From contig NZ_QYAC01000003.1 in the NCBI RefSeq assembly GCF_016758195.1, positions 186,001-250,000 of the forward strand: DNA of 64,000 bases. The letters are read 5' to 3'. Position numbers and translations under genes: made by a program. Below, in pieces: positions 33,724 to 42,899 of this stretch (the first letter of the stretch is position 1; every line of letters starts with the position of its first letter). The notes under the pieces are model-generated. The model did no database searches, was not told the DNA's origin, and saw only the letters and a program-made list of their open reading frames with translations. Source of the DNA: Leucobacter chromiireducens subsp. solipictus. GTDB lineage: Bacteria; Actinomycetota; Actinomycetes; Actinomycetales; Microbacteriaceae.

Positions 33724-34701
33724 TTAGGCGGCGAAGCGGGCGCGTTCGCGCTGCTTGCGTGCGTATGCTGCGGCGGCCTCGCGCACCCACGCGCCCTCCT
33801 CGTGGGCGGTGCGGCGGTGATCGAGGCGCTCGGAGTTTGCGGGGCCGCGGCCGTCGAGGACCGCCATAAACTCGTCCCAGTCGATGGGGCCCGAGATCCA
33901 CTTGCCGGTCTCCTCGTCGAAGCGGAGGTCCTTGTCGGGGCACTCGAGGCCGAGCGCCTCGAACTGCGGCACGCACATGCCGACGAAGCGCTGCCGCAGC
34001 TCGTCGTTCGAGAAGCGCTTGATCTTCCAGGCCATCGACTGCGCCGAGTTCGGGGACGCGTCGTCGCTGGGACCAAACATCATGAGGGAGGGCCAGTACC
34101 AGCGGTTGACCGCGTCCTGCGCCATCTGCTTCTGCTCGGGGGTGCCGTGCGAGAGCTCGTACAGGATCTCAAAACCCTGCCGCTGGTGGAACGACTCTTC
34201 CTTGCAGATCCGGACCATTGCGCGGCCGTAGGGGCCGTACGAGGCGCGGCACAGCGGGACCTGGTTGCAGATCGCGGCACCGTCGACGAGCCAGCCGATC
34301 GCACCCATGTCCGCCCAGGTGGGGGTGTGGTAGTTGAAGATCGAGGAGTAGCGGGCCTTGCCGTCGATGAGCTTCTGCGTCATCTCCTCGCGCGTCACGC
34401 CGAGCGTCTGCGCCGCGGAGTAGAGGTAGAGTCCGTGGCCGGCCTCGTCCTGCACCTTGGCGATCAGGATCGCCTTCCGCTTGAGGCTGGGCGCGCGCGT
34501 GATCCAGTTCGCCTCGGGCTGCATCCCGATGATCTCGGAGTGTGCGTGCTGCGAGATCTGACGCACGAGGGAGCTGCGGTACTTCTCCGGCATCCAGTCG
34601 CGCGGCTCGATGCGCTGATCGGCCTCGATGATGGCGTCGAACCGCTCCTGCTCCTCGGCCTCGCTGCGGGTGATGCGCTCGGGTGTGGTCGTGGGTGCCA
34701 T
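33724..34701 (-). CDS. paaA: Phenylacetyl-CoA epoxidase catalytic subunit PaaA
   Basis: The 325-residue diiron oxygenase has [20 protein letters not shown] and [20 protein letters not shown], where Glu and His residues ligate the two irons. The N-terminal [16 protein letters not shown] and the late [13 protein letters not shown] are also PaaA-specific. It forms the ring 1,2-epoxide of phenylacetyl-CoA. First gene of the leftward operon paaA-B-C-D-E-hydratase-thioesterase, divergent from paaI-paaK-paaR. Confidence 0.97.
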   Translation of the reverse strand: MAPTTTPERITRSEAEEQERFDAIIEADQRIEPRDWMPEKYRSSLVRQISQHAHSEIIGMQPEANWITRAPSLKRKAILIAKVQDEAGHGLYLYSAAQTLGVTREEMTQKLIDGKARYSSIFNYHTPTWADMGAIGWLVDGAAICNQVPLCRASYGPYGRAMVRICKEESFHQRQGFEILYELSHGTPEQKQMAQDAVNRWYWPSLMMFGPSDDASPNSAQSMAWKIKRFSNDELRQRFVGMCVPQFEALGLECPDKDLRFDEETGKWISGPIDWDEFMAVLDGRGPANSERLDHRRTAHEEGAWVREAAAAYARKQRERARFAA

Positions 34702-34798
34702 CTGCTGCCTCCTTGCGTCAGGGCTGTTGCGGATCGTTCTCAGGTGCTGCCCGCTTACACGGGAAGAAATGAAGTGGTAGAGTGACGATCAGTGAATT

Positions 34799-34820
34799 AC
34801 TTACCGAACAATCAGTAAGT
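34799..34820. promoter_or_regulatory. PaaR operator between paaA and paaI
   Basis: The 22-bp near-palindrome contains TTACCGAACAATCAGTAA at 34801-34818. The reverse complement of a site ahead of paaJ reads TTACCGACCGATCAGTCA, and a related site precedes the symporter gene. It lies between probable -35 (TTACTT, 34797-34802) and -10 (TATAGA, 34820-34825) elements of the rightward promoter. Confidence 0.75.
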
Positions 34821-34856
34821 ATAGACGCAGCATACCACGATCGCAACGGAGCGCAC

Positions 34857-35348
34857 ATGAGTTCACCGCTGAACCCGACCACGGCCGCAACGGCCACCGC
34901 AGAGGCCCCACTCGCCGAGATTGACCTGCCCCTGGACCCGAGCTGGTCGGCGACGGCCATGCTCCGCACGGACACGGCGAAAACGGCCCTCGGCATCCGG
35001 ATCACGGAGCTCGAGCGCGGCCGCGCCGTGCTTTCGATGCTGATCCGCGACGACATGGCCAACGGCTTCGGGATCACCCACGGCGGGATGGTGTTCACGC
35101 TCGCCGACACCGCGTTCGCGTACGCGTGCAACGAGGGAGACACCGCAGTCGTCGCCTCCGGCGCCGACATCACCTTCACGCGCGCCAGCCACGCGGGGGA
35201 CACCCTCACCGCGGTGGCCACGCGCCGCTGGTTGTCGGGACGGAACGGGCTCTACGACATCACCGTCACCGATCAGTACGGCACCGTGATCGCCGAGTTC
35301 CGGGGCCGATCCTTCGCGACGAATCGGCCGCTCCCCACCGAGGCCTGA
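34857..35348 (+). CDS. paaI: Hydroxyphenylacetyl-CoA thioesterase PaaI
   Basis: The 163-residue hotdog protein contains ITHGGMVFTLADTAFAYACN, the PaaI signature, and ASGADITFTRASHAGDTL as the second family segment. PaaI releases CoA from hydroxylated or stalled phenylacetyl-CoA derivatives and protects the pathway from depleting CoA. ATG at 34857 follows GGAG. It heads the rightward paaI-paaK-paaR unit, divergent from paaA across the PaaR operator. Confidence 0.92.
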   Translation: MSSPLNPTTAATATAEAPLAEIDLPLDPSWSATAMLRTDTAKTALGIRITELERGRAVLSMLIRDDMANGFGITHGGMVFTLADTAFAYACNEGDTAVVASGADITFTRASHAGDTLTAVATRRWLSGRNGLYDITVTDQYGTVIAEFRGRSFATNRPLPTEA

Positions 35349-35418
35349 TCGCCGCGCGCTCCCCTTCGCACCATTCCTTCCCCCGTGTTCACCGCCGCAC
35401 ACCAGATTTGAGGCACCC

Positions 35419-36741
35419 ATGTCCAGCACCCAGACCCTCCTCTCCGACGTTTCCCTCGACGACGCCCCGGGCCTGCACCCCGAAGAGCGGCTCAGCCGCG
35501 CGGAACTCGAAGCGCTGCAGCTCGAACGGCTCCAGTGGACCGTGCGCCACGCCTACGAGAACGTCCCGTTCTACCGCCGCCGCTTCGACGAGATGGGCGT
35601 GCACCCCGATGACATTCAGCAGCTCTCCGACATCGAGAAGCTGCCCTTCACCACGAAGAACGACCTGCGCGAGAACTACCCCTTCGGCCTCTTCGCGGTG
35701 CCGATGGAGGATGTGCGCCGCATCCACGCCTCCTCGGGTACGACCGGCCGGCTCACCGTGGTCGGGTACACCGATCGGGACCTCGAGAACTGGGCCGACC
35801 TCATCGCCCGCTCGCTCTACGCCTCGGGCGTGCGCCCGGGCTGGAAGGTCCACAACGCCTACGGCTACGGCCTGTTCACGGGAGGTCTCGGGGCCCACGC
35901 CGGCATCGAGCGCCTCGGCTGCACCGTGATCCCGATGTCGGGCGGCCAGACCGAAAAGCAGGTGCAGCTCATCAACGACTTCCAGCCCGAGGCGATCATG
36001 TCGACCCCGAGCTACCTGCTGACCATCGCCGACGCGTTCGAGAAGGCCGGGCTGGACCCCCGCAAGTCGAGCCTGAAGGTGGCCATCTGCGGCGCGGAAC
36101 CGTGGACGGACTCGATGCGGCGCGAACTGGAGGAGCGCCTCGACATCAAGGCCGTCGACATCTACGGGCTTTCGGAGATGATGGGACCGGGCGTGGGGAA
36201 CGAGTGCGTCGAGACGCAGGACGGCCCCCACATCTGGGAAGACCACTTCCTCCCCGAGGTCATCGACGAGGACCTGCGCCAGGTGGCGGACGGCGTCGAG
36301 GGCGAGCTCGTCTTCACGACCCTCACGAAGGAGGCGTTCCCGATGATCCGGTACCGGACGCGGGACCTGACCTCGCTGATGCCGGGTACCGCCCGCCCCG
36401 CACACCGTCGGATCGCGAAGATCACGGGCCGCAACGACGACATGATTATCCTGCGCGGGGTGAATCTGTTCCCGACGCAGATCGAGGAGATCGCGTGCGA
36501 GATCCCCGAGCTCACCTCGCACTTCATCCTGGAGCTGTCGAAGCGCGGCACCATGGATCACCTCGTCGTGAAGGTCGAGCCGTGCGAGGGCACTGGGGAC
36601 GCGGACGCGGAGCTGGCGGGGAAGCGCCTGCAGAAGCTCATCAAGGACCGTGCCGGAACGACCGTCGGCGTAGAACTCGTGGCCTGTGGCTCGCTGCCGC
36701 GCTCCGAAGGAAAGCTGAAGCGGCTGTACGACCTGCGGTAA
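35419..36741 (+). CDS. paaK: Phenylacetate-CoA ligase PaaK
   Basis: The 440-residue acyl-adenylating enzyme has IHASSGTTGRLTVVGYT (ATP loop), EPWTDSMRRELEERL, YGLSEMMGPGVGNEC, and RTRDLTSLMPG with the hinge Asp. The C-terminal lid begins at DDMIILRGVNLFPTQIEEI. It activates phenylacetate to phenylacetyl-CoA, the entry step. Length and order match PaaK. Confidence 0.96.
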   Translation: MSSTQTLLSDVSLDDAPGLHPEERLSRAELEALQLERLQWTVRHAYENVPFYRRRFDEMGVHPDDIQQLSDIEKLPFTTKNDLRENYPFGLFAVPMEDVRRIHASSGTTGRLTVVGYTDRDLENWADLIARSLYASGVRPGWKVHNAYGYGLFTGGLGAHAGIERLGCTVIPMSGGQTEKQVQLINDFQPEAIMSTPSYLLTIADAFEKAGLDPRKSSLKVAICGAEPWTDSMRRELEERLDIKAVDIYGLSEMMGPGVGNECVETQDGPHIWEDHFLPEVIDEDLRQVADGVEGELVFTTLTKEAFPMIRYRTRDLTSLMPGTARPAHRRIAKITGRNDDMIILRGVNLFPTQIEEIACEIPELTSHFILELSKRGTMDHLVVKVEPCEGTGDADAELAGKRLQKLIKDRAGTTVGVELVACGSLPRSEGKLKRLYDLR

Positions 36742-36818
36742 CTTGGATCCGGGCGGGGCATCCTGCCCGGATGAGCGTTCCGGTTCCCCGCGTGGGGCCC
36801 GGCGGGAAGGAGCGACCG

Positions 36819-37445
36819 ATGGCAACGATCGACGCGGTGCCCGCAACCCGCCGGGGCCGGCCGGGCTACGACCAGAACAGCATGCTCGAGGTGATCGTGC
36901 AGCTGTTCATGGATCGCGGCTACGACGCCTCCTCGCTGGACATGATCGCGAAGCGGCTGGGCCTGTCGAAGTCCGCGGTGTATCACCACTTCACCTCGAA
37001 GGCCGAGATGCTGGAGATCGCCCTGGACCGGGTGCTCGGCGAACTCGAGCGAGTGTTCGACGACGCGGAGGCCGAGGAGGTCGACGCGGTGCTGCAGATC
37101 CGGCGCATCGTCCGTGAGGCCGTGCTCGTGGCCTGCGAGCGGCAGCAGTATCTCGTGCTGCTCCTGCGCCTCCACGGCAACTCGGAGGTCGAGCTGCGCG
37201 CGCTGGAGCGTCGCCGCGCCCTCACCTCTCGGCTGAGCACGATCTTCGAGCGCGCCAAGGCCGAGGACCACCTGCGCGACGACATCGATCCGCGCCTGGC
37301 CGCCCGCCTCACCTTCGGGCTCGTGAACTCACTGGTCGAGTGGTATCGCCCCGACGGCCCCGACGAGCCCGCCGCGCTCGCCGACACGGTGCTGTCGTAC
37401 GTGCGCTCGGGCCTGCGCGTCAACGAGCAGCGCGACTTCCGCTAG
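36819..37445 (+). CDS. paaR: TetR-family regulator of the paa genes (PaaR)
   Basis: The 208-residue protein has a TetR DNA-binding domain: FMDRGYDASSLDMIAKRLGL and SKSAVYHHFTSKAEMLEIAL. TetR-type PaaR proteins repress paa genes and are released by phenylacetyl-CoA. ATG 36819 follows GGGAAGGAG. It is the last gene of paaI-paaK-paaR, giving autoregulation through the operator at 34799-34820. Similar sites before paaJ and before the symporter gene indicate one regulon. Confidence 0.88.
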   Translation: MATIDAVPATRRGRPGYDQNSMLEVIVQLFMDRGYDASSLDMIAKRLGLSKSAVYHHFTSKAEMLEIALDRVLGELERVFDDAEAEEVDAVLQIRRIVREAVLVACERQQYLVLLLRLHGNSEVELRALERRRALTSRLSTIFERAKAEDHLRDDIDPRLAARLTFGLVNSLVEWYRPDGPDEPAALADTVLSYVRSGLRVNEQRDFR

Positions 37446-37493
37446 GGGCACCGAGTCGGCCGCGTGCCGGCCGTCACCCGTCGGCGTGCCCGC

Positions 37494-37525
37494 GACCCCG
37501 CGACCCCGCGACCCCGCGACCCCGC
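37494..37525. repeat. GACCCCGC x4 tandem repeat
   Basis: Four perfect 8-bp copies in the gene-free gap between paaR and paaZ. Confidence 0.8.
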
Positions 37526-37677
37526 GCAAGCGGCACCCTCCCCCCGCCTTTTTCGCCAAACTGAGCCTTTTCCGGCCGAATTTGGCTCGGGCGCGCGAAA
37601 ATGCCTCGTTCTCGGCGGCGGCGGATCCGCGGGATCCCCGGCCGGTGCGCGAACCGTACGGTGCCGGCGCGGTGCCC

Positions 37678-37746
37678 GGGCGGTGCCTGACCGGGACCCC
37701 GGGCGGTGCCCGACCGGGACCCCGGGCGGCGCCCGACCGGGACCCC
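37678..37746. repeat. 23-bp unit x3 tandem repeat
   Basis: Units 37678-37700, 37701-37723 and 37724-37746 differ at two positions only. The gap 37446-37820 between paaR and paaZ holds these repeats and a hairpin; I see no gene in it. Confidence 0.8.
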
Positions 37747-37758
37747 GGCTGTGCGCGG

Positions 37759-37805
37759 ACACACGTCGGCCCGGCACGCGAGACGCGTGCCGGGCCGACG
37801 TGTGT
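37759..37805. terminator. 22-bp perfect hairpin between paaR and paaZ
   Basis: Arms 37759-37780 and 37784-37805 are perfectly complementary with an AGA loop. It stands between the ends of two converging transcripts and is likely a bidirectional terminator, although no T-tract follows. Confidence 0.75.
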
Positions 37806-37820
37806 GTCGAGAGGGGCGAG

Positions 37821-39872
37821 CTACGCCGCGGGCTCGGGCGTCTTCGACACCAGGGTCAGCACGTCGTAAGTCGCGACGATCTCCTCGTTCTGGTTCGTGA
37901 GCACCGCGTCCCAGTGAACCTCGCCGTACTCGTCGGTCTCGCGGGGCACGATCTGCTTCGCGGTGAGCGCCACGCGCACCCGGTCACCGGGGGAGACCGG
38001 CGTGATGAAGCGCAGGCTCTCGAGGCCGTAGTTCGCGAGCACGGGGCCGGGCTCCGGCGACACGAACAGGCCGGCGGCGAAGGACAGCAGCAGGTAGCCG
38101 TGCGCCACGCGCCCCGGGAAGAACGGGTTGGCCGCGGCGGCCTCCTCGTCGACGTGGGCGTAGAACGTGTCGCCCGTGAACTCTGCGAAGTGCGAGATGT
38201 CCTCGAGCGTGACCTCGCGCGGCTCGGAGATCACCTGGTCGCCGATCCGGAGCTCCTGCAGCGACTTCCGGAACGGGTGCACGTCGTCGCGGGTCGTCGC
38301 GCCCGCGTGCCACACGCCCGTGATCGCGGTGAGCATCTCGGGGCTGCCCTGGATGGCGGTGCGCTGCATGTAGTGGAACACGCTGCGCACACCGCCGAGC
38401 TCCTCGCTGCCGCCGGCGCGGCCGGGGCCGCCGTGCACGAGGTTCGGGAGCGGGGAACCGTGGCCGGTCGAGGCGCGGGCGCTCGTCCGGTCGAGGGTGA
38501 GGACGCGGCCGTTGCTCGACGCGATGCGGCGGGTCAGCTGCGCGACGAACTCGGGATCCGCTGACGCGACACTCGTGACGAGGGATCCGCCACCGCGCAC
38601 CACGAGTGCCGCGGCTTCGGCGGGGGACTCGTACGTGATGATCGAGGACACGGGGCCAAAGGCCTCGGTGTCGTGCACGCGCTCGGCCTGCGGATCATCG
38701 AAGCGGAGCAGGATCGGATCGACGAACGCGCTCTCGCCGCCGGGCTCCTGGCCGCCGCCGAGCACGATCCGCCCACCGCCGTCCACGAGGCGCTGCACCT
38801 GGCGCAGCACTTCGGTGCGCTGCTCGGCCGAGGCGAGCGAGCCCATCGTGGTGCCCTCGGCGCGGGGATCGCCCACAACCACCTTCGTGGCGATCCGCTC
38901 GGCCACGGCCTCGGCCACGGCGTCAGCGCTCGTCGCCGGGACGATGGCGCGCCGGATCGCGGTGCACTTCTGGCCCGCCTTGGTCGTCATCTCGGACACG
39001 AGCTGGCGCACATATCCGTCAAACTCGGGGGTGCCCGCGACCGCGTCGGGGCCGAGCACCGAGGCGTTGATCGAGTCGGTCTCCGCCCCGAAGATCACGC
39101 CGCCGGTCTGCACGGCCGGGTGGCGTCGCAGGCTTTCCGCCGTGCTCGCGGAGCCGGTGAACGCGACGACATCGCCGAGCTGGGCGTGCTCGAAGACCTC
39201 GCGGATCGAGCCGGAGACGAGCTGCACGGATCCCTCGGGGAGCAGGCCGGATTCGAGCATGATGCGCACCATATGCTCGGTCAGGTATGCGCCGGGCGTC
39301 GCGGGCTTGATGATCGTCGGCATGCCGGCGAGGAAGGTGGGGGCGAGCTTTTCGAGCGCGCCCCACACGGGGAAGTTGAACGCGTTGATCTGCACGGCGA
39401 CGCCGGGCAGCGTGGTGCGGATGTGGCGGCCAAGGAACGAGCCGTCCTTCGACAGCGGCTCGACGGGGCCGTCGATCTGCACGCGGGCGTTGGGCAGCTC
39501 GCGGCGGCCCTTGCCGGAGTAGGTGAAGAGCACGCCGATGCCGCCGTCGATGTCGACCCAGGAATCGGTCTTCGTGGCACCCGTGCGGGTGGAGAGCTCG
39601 TACAGCTCCGCCTTGCGTTCCGTGAGCGCGAGGGCGAGCTGCTTCAGGATCACGGCGCGCTGGTGGAAGGTGAGGGCACCGAGGGATGCCTGGCCGGTGT
39701 CGCGGGCGTAGGCCATCGCGCCGGCGAGGTCGAGGCCGGCGCTCGACACGCGAGTGACGATCTCGCCGGTCACGGCGTCGCGCACCTCCGCCGCGGGGTG
39801 CGCGGAGAGATCCGCGTCGGAGGGCTGCCACCAGGCACCCTGGACAAAACTCGGAAGGATCGGGTGAGTCAT
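37821..39872 (-). CDS. paaZ: Oxepin-CoA hydrolase / 3-oxo-5,6-dehydrosuberyl-CoA semialdehyde dehydrogenase PaaZ
   Basis: The 683-residue protein fuses an aldehyde dehydrogenase domain (INAFNFPVWGALEKLAPTFL, FTGSASTAESL, catalytic Cys in TTKAGQKCTAIRRAIVP) to a C-terminal MaoC-like hydratase domain (FAEFTGDTFYAHVDEE, GRVAHGYLLLSF). The hydratase opens oxepin-CoA and the dehydrogenase oxidises the aldehyde. I use the ATG at 39872 after GGAG; an ATG at 39887 overlapping the paaH stop as TGATG would add five residues. Confidence 0.95.
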   Translation of the reverse strand: MTHPILPSFVQGAWWQPSDADLSAHPAAEVRDAVTGEIVTRVSSAGLDLAGAMAYARDTGQASLGALTFHQRAVILKQLALALTERKAELYELSTRTGATKTDSWVDIDGGIGVLFTYSGKGRRELPNARVQIDGPVEPLSKDGSFLGRHIRTTLPGVAVQINAFNFPVWGALEKLAPTFLAGMPTIIKPATPGAYLTEHMVRIMLESGLLPEGSVQLVSGSIREVFEHAQLGDVVAFTGSASTAESLRRHPAVQTGGVIFGAETDSINASVLGPDAVAGTPEFDGYVRQLVSEMTTKAGQKCTAIRRAIVPATSADAVAEAVAERIATKVVVGDPRAEGTTMGSLASAEQRTEVLRQVQRLVDGGGRIVLGGGQEPGGESAFVDPILLRFDDPQAERVHDTEAFGPVSSIITYESPAEAAALVVRGGGSLVTSVASADPEFVAQLTRRIASSNGRVLTLDRTSARASTGHGSPLPNLVHGGPGRAGGSEELGGVRSVFHYMQRTAIQGSPEMLTAITGVWHAGATTRDDVHPFRKSLQELRIGDQVISEPREVTLEDISHFAEFTGDTFYAHVDEEAAAANPFFPGRVAHGYLLLSFAAGLFVSPEPGPVLANYGLESLRFITPVSPGDRVRVALTAKQIVPRETDEYGEVHWDAVLTNQNEEIVATYDVLTLVSKTPEPAA

Positions 39873-39886
39873 AGCGGCTCCGTTCA

Positions 39887-40780
39887 TCAAGCAGTGGGGT
39901 TCGGGGTGTCGGGCCAGGCGTAGAAGCCCTGCCCGCTCTTGCGGCCGAGCGTGCCGGCGGCGACCATGTCGCGCAGCAGCTGCGGCGGGGCGAAGGTGTC
40001 GCCGAGGTCGCGCTGCAGCTGCTCGGCGATGCCGAGGCGCACGTCGAGCCCGACGATGTCGGTGGTGCGCAGCGGGCCGACCGGGTGGCGGTAGCCGAGC
40101 TCCATCGCGAGGTCGATGTCCGCGGGGGAGGCGACCCCCTGTTCGACCATGCGGATCGCCTCGAGGGCGAGCGCGACGCCGAGGCGGCTGGAGGCGAAGC
40201 CCGGCGCGTCGGCGACGGTGATCGGGGTTTTCCCGAGGGCGCGCACCCACCCGCGCGCGGTCTCGGGCAGTGCCTCGGCCGTGGTCTCGCAGACGACGAC
40301 CTCGATCAGGGAGGACGCGGGGACCGGGTTGAAGAAGTGCAGCCCGATGAACCGTTCCGGATGGCTGAGCGCCCCGGCGAGCTGGCCGAGCGGGATCGAG
40401 GAGGTGTTCGACGCGATCGTGGCCGTCTCGTCGAGCTGCGCCTCGATGGTGCGCAGGGCGGTGTGCTTGAGGTCGAGGACCTCGGGCACGGCCTCGACGA
40501 CGAGCTGAGCGCCTTGGAATCCTGTGGGATCCGCGGTGACGGTGAGGGCCGCACGGAGTACCGCGGCGTCGCCCGCGAAGCCGCGCGCGATCGAGGCGTC
40601 GATGCTGCGCTCGATCCGCTCACGCGCCGCATCGGCCGAGGCCGCGTCACGCTCCACGACGGTGACCCGGGCGCCGGCCAGCAGGAACGCGTGCGCGATC
40701 CCGCCGCCCATGCGCCCGCCGCCGAGCACGCCGACGCGCTCGGGAACGGCGCTGCCCGCGGTCTGATCCGTCTCGCTCAT
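39887..40780 (-). CDS. paaH: 3-hydroxyacyl-CoA dehydrogenase PaaH
   Basis: The 297-residue enzyme has the NAD loop VGVLGGGRMGGGIAHAFLLA, the catalytic His-Glu region ERFIGLHFFNPVP, and APGFASSRLGVALALEA. It oxidises 3-hydroxyadipyl-CoA to 3-oxoadipyl-CoA in phenylacetate breakdown. The ATG at 40780 overlaps the hydratase stop as TGATG; a GTG one codon earlier is possible. Part of the leftward paaJ-F-H-Z operon. Confidence 0.93.
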   Translation of the reverse strand: MSETDQTAGSAVPERVGVLGGGRMGGGIAHAFLLAGARVTVVERDAASADAARERIERSIDASIARGFAGDAAVLRAALTVTADPTGFQGAQLVVEAVPEVLDLKHTALRTIEAQLDETATIASNTSSIPLGQLAGALSHPERFIGLHFFNPVPASSLIEVVVCETTAEALPETARGWVRALGKTPITVADAPGFASSRLGVALALEAIRMVEQGVASPADIDLAMELGYRHPVGPLRTTDIVGLDVRLGIAEQLQRDLGDTFAPPQLLRDMVAAGTLGRKSGQGFYAWPDTPNPTA

Positions 40781-41553
40781 CACTTCTTCTTCCGTTCCAG
40801 GAACTCGGTCATGCGGCGCATCTTCTCGGGGCTCTCGAACAGGCTCGCCTGCTCGGCGAGGTCGATTGCCGGGTGTGCCTCGCGGGGGGCGCGGAGTACG
40901 CGCTTGGTGGCGCGGGTGGCCTCGGGGTCGAGCTTGCCGATCCGTGCCGCGATCTTCTCCGCGGCGGCGAGGGCGTCCTCGCCGGTGTCGTGCAGGTGGG
41001 TGACGAGCCCCGCCGCCAGCGCCTCCGTACCGTCGAGGATCCGACCCGCGAGCAGGATCTCGGCCGCGAGCGGCTCGCCGACGAGCTCGCGGAGCCGCCA
41101 GCTCGCGCCCGCCGCGGCGAGGATCCCGAGCCCGGTCTCCGGGTTGCCGATCCGCAGGGCGGGGGTCCCGACCCGGATGTCGGCGGCGTAGGCCAGCTCC
41201 GCCCCGCCGCCGAGGGCGAAGCCGTCGAGCGCCGCGATCACGGGCATCGGGAGCCCGGCTACGCGCATGAACGCGCGGGTGTTGATGCCCGCGCGGGCAT
41301 CGGCGGCGCGGCGTTCGCGCAGCTGCGCGATGTCGGCACCCGCGGCAAAATCGCCGCCGGCCCCGTGCAGCACCAGGGTGCGCGGCGTGTGTTCCAGCTC
41401 GGCGCAGAGCTCGTGCAGGGCGTCGATCAGGTCCTGATCGATCGCGTTGCGCTTCTCGGGGCGGTTGAGGGTCGCGAGCACGTGCGTCCCACGATCCTCG
41501 ATCCGGAGCGGCCCGCCAGCGGTCTCGGCGGTCACCCTTGTCGCGGCGCTCAC
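40780..41553 (-). CDS. paaF: Enoyl-CoA hydratase, PaaF-like
   Basis: The 257-residue crotonase-fold protein has LVLHGAGGDFAAGADIAQL and ALDGFALGGGAELAYAADI for the oxyanion hole and IGNPETGLGILAAAGASWRL, where the catalytic Glu is kept. That suits 2,3-dehydroadipyl-CoA hydratase (PaaF); the other crotonase in the paaA operon is the PaaG candidate. The GTG start at 41553 overlaps the thiolase stop as GTGA. Confidence 0.85.
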   Translation of the reverse strand: MSAATRVTAETAGGPLRIEDRGTHVLATLNRPEKRNAIDQDLIDALHELCAELEHTPRTLVLHGAGGDFAAGADIAQLRERRAADARAGINTRAFMRVAGLPMPVIAALDGFALGGGAELAYAADIRVGTPALRIGNPETGLGILAAAGASWRLRELVGEPLAAEILLAGRILDGTEALAAGLVTHLHDTGEDALAAAEKIAARIGKLDPEATRATKRVLRAPREAHPAIDLAEQASLFESPEKMRRMTEFLERKKK

Positions 41554-42767
41554 GCGGTCACCCGCTCGATGATCGTGGCGGTGCCCTGGCCCACGCCCAC
41601 GCACATGGTCGCGAGGCCGTAGCGCGAGTTCTCGCGCTCCATGCGGCCCAGCAGCGTGACGAGCAGGCGGGAACCGGACGAGCCGAGCGGGTGGCCGAGC
41701 GCGATCGCGCCGCCGTCCGCGTTGACCCGCGCGGGATCGAGGCCGAGCCGGCGCATGCACGCGAGCGACTGCGAGGCGAACGCCTCGTTCAGCTCGACCG
41801 AGCCGATGTCGTCGACCGTGAGGCCGGCGCGCTCGAGCGCCTTTTCGGTCGCCGGGACGGGTCCGAGGCCCATGATTTCGGGCGCGAGGGCGGCGGACAC
41901 GCTGGTAACGATGCGGGCGCGGGGCACGAGCCCGTAGCGCTCCACGGCCTCGCCGCTCGCGACGAGCAGCGCGGAGGCGCCGTCGTTCAGGGAGGAGGCG
42001 TTGCCCGCCGTGACCACGCTGCCGCCGGCCACGACCGGGCGCAGGCCCGCGAGGACCTCGGCGGAGGTCTCCGGGCGGGGGCCCTCGTCGGTGTCGACGA
42101 TCACGGACTGGCGGCCCTTCGGGGCGTTCACCGGCACGATCTCATCTGTGAAGTGACCGGCCGCCATCGCGGCGACCGCGCGGCGGTGGCTCTCGACGGC
42201 GAAGGCGTCGGCGTCCTCGCGGCTGATCCCGTCGACCCTGGCGACCTCTTCCGCGGTCTCCGGCATCGTAAAGGTGGCCTTGTCCCGTGCCGCAAGCAGC
42301 GGGTTGGTGAAGCGCCAGCCGATCGAGGTGTCATACTGCGCGCCGGGCTTCGCCCAGGCGCGTCCCGGCTTTTCCTGCACCCAGGGGGCGCGCGTCATCG
42401 ATTCCACGCCGCCCGCGATGATCAGGTCGGCGTCGCCGGCCCGGATCGCCTGCGAGGCGCTCGCTACCGCGGTCATACCGGAGGCGCAGAGCCGGTTCAC
42501 GGTATAGCCGGGAAGCGTGTCGGGCAGGCCCGCGAGCAGCACCGCGAGGCGCGCCACGTTGCGGTTGTCCTCGCCGGCCTGGTTCGCGGCGCCGAAGACG
42601 ACCTCGTCGATCGCCCCGTTGGCGATGGCGTCCGGGCTGAGCCCGGAGCGCTCGACCGCCGCGCGCAGCACGATTGCCGCGAGATCGTCGGGGCGGACCC
42701 CCGCGAGTGCGCCGCCGTAGCGGCCGACCGGGGTGCGGACCCCTCCTACGAGATATGCCTCTGGCAT
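41550..42767 (-). CDS. paaJ: 3-oxoadipyl-CoA thiolase PaaJ
   Basis: The 405-residue thiolase has the acyl-Cys in VNRLCASGMTAVASASQAI, NASSLNDGASALLVAS, the His of ADGGAIALGHPLGSSGSRLL, and the second Cys in ATMCVGVGQGTA. It cleaves 3-oxoadipyl-CoA to succinyl-CoA and acetyl-CoA. It heads the paaJ-F-H-Z operon; ATG 42767 begins MPEAYLVGGVRTPVGR. Confidence 0.95.
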   Translation of the reverse strand: MPEAYLVGGVRTPVGRYGGALAGVRPDDLAAIVLRAAVERSGLSPDAIANGAIDEVVFGAANQAGEDNRNVARLAVLLAGLPDTLPGYTVNRLCASGMTAVASASQAIRAGDADLIIAGGVESMTRAPWVQEKPGRAWAKPGAQYDTSIGWRFTNPLLAARDKATFTMPETAEEVARVDGISREDADAFAVESHRRAVAAMAAGHFTDEIVPVNAPKGRQSVIVDTDEGPRPETSAEVLAGLRPVVAGGSVVTAGNASSLNDGASALLVASGEAVERYGLVPRARIVTSVSAALAPEIMGLGPVPATEKALERAGLTVDDIGSVELNEAFASQSLACMRRLGLDPARVNADGGAIALGHPLGSSGSRLLVTLLGRMERENSRYGLATMCVGVGQGTATIIERVTA

Positions 42768-42815
42768 GGGCGTTGACCTCCTCGTCTGCCCCGTCCGTCG
42801 GCCACATCGAATTAG

Positions 42816-42833
42816 TGACTGATCGGTCGGTAA
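42816..42833. promoter_or_regulatory. PaaR operator upstream of paaJ
   Basis: TGACTGATCGGTCGGTAA, whose reverse complement TTACCGACCGATCAGTCA closely matches the site between paaA and paaI. It is about 50 bp before the paaJ start. Confidence 0.72.
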
Positions 42834-42851
42834 TGAATTCAGGATAGAGCG

Positions 42852-42892
42852 CCGAGGGGCTCCCACGCAAACCCTGCGCGGAAGCCCCTCGG
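42852..42892 (-). terminator. Terminator hairpin of the bkd operon
   Basis: CCGAGGGGCT (42852-42861) pairs with AGCCCCTCGG (42883-42892). It follows the bkdC stop on the minus strand by a few bases. Confidence 0.6.
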
Positions 42893-42899
42893 GTGGTGC

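Noticed and set aside
37464..38564. Rightward frame through the paaR-paaZ gap
   Set aside because: It is created by the tandem repeats and continues antisense to paaZ.
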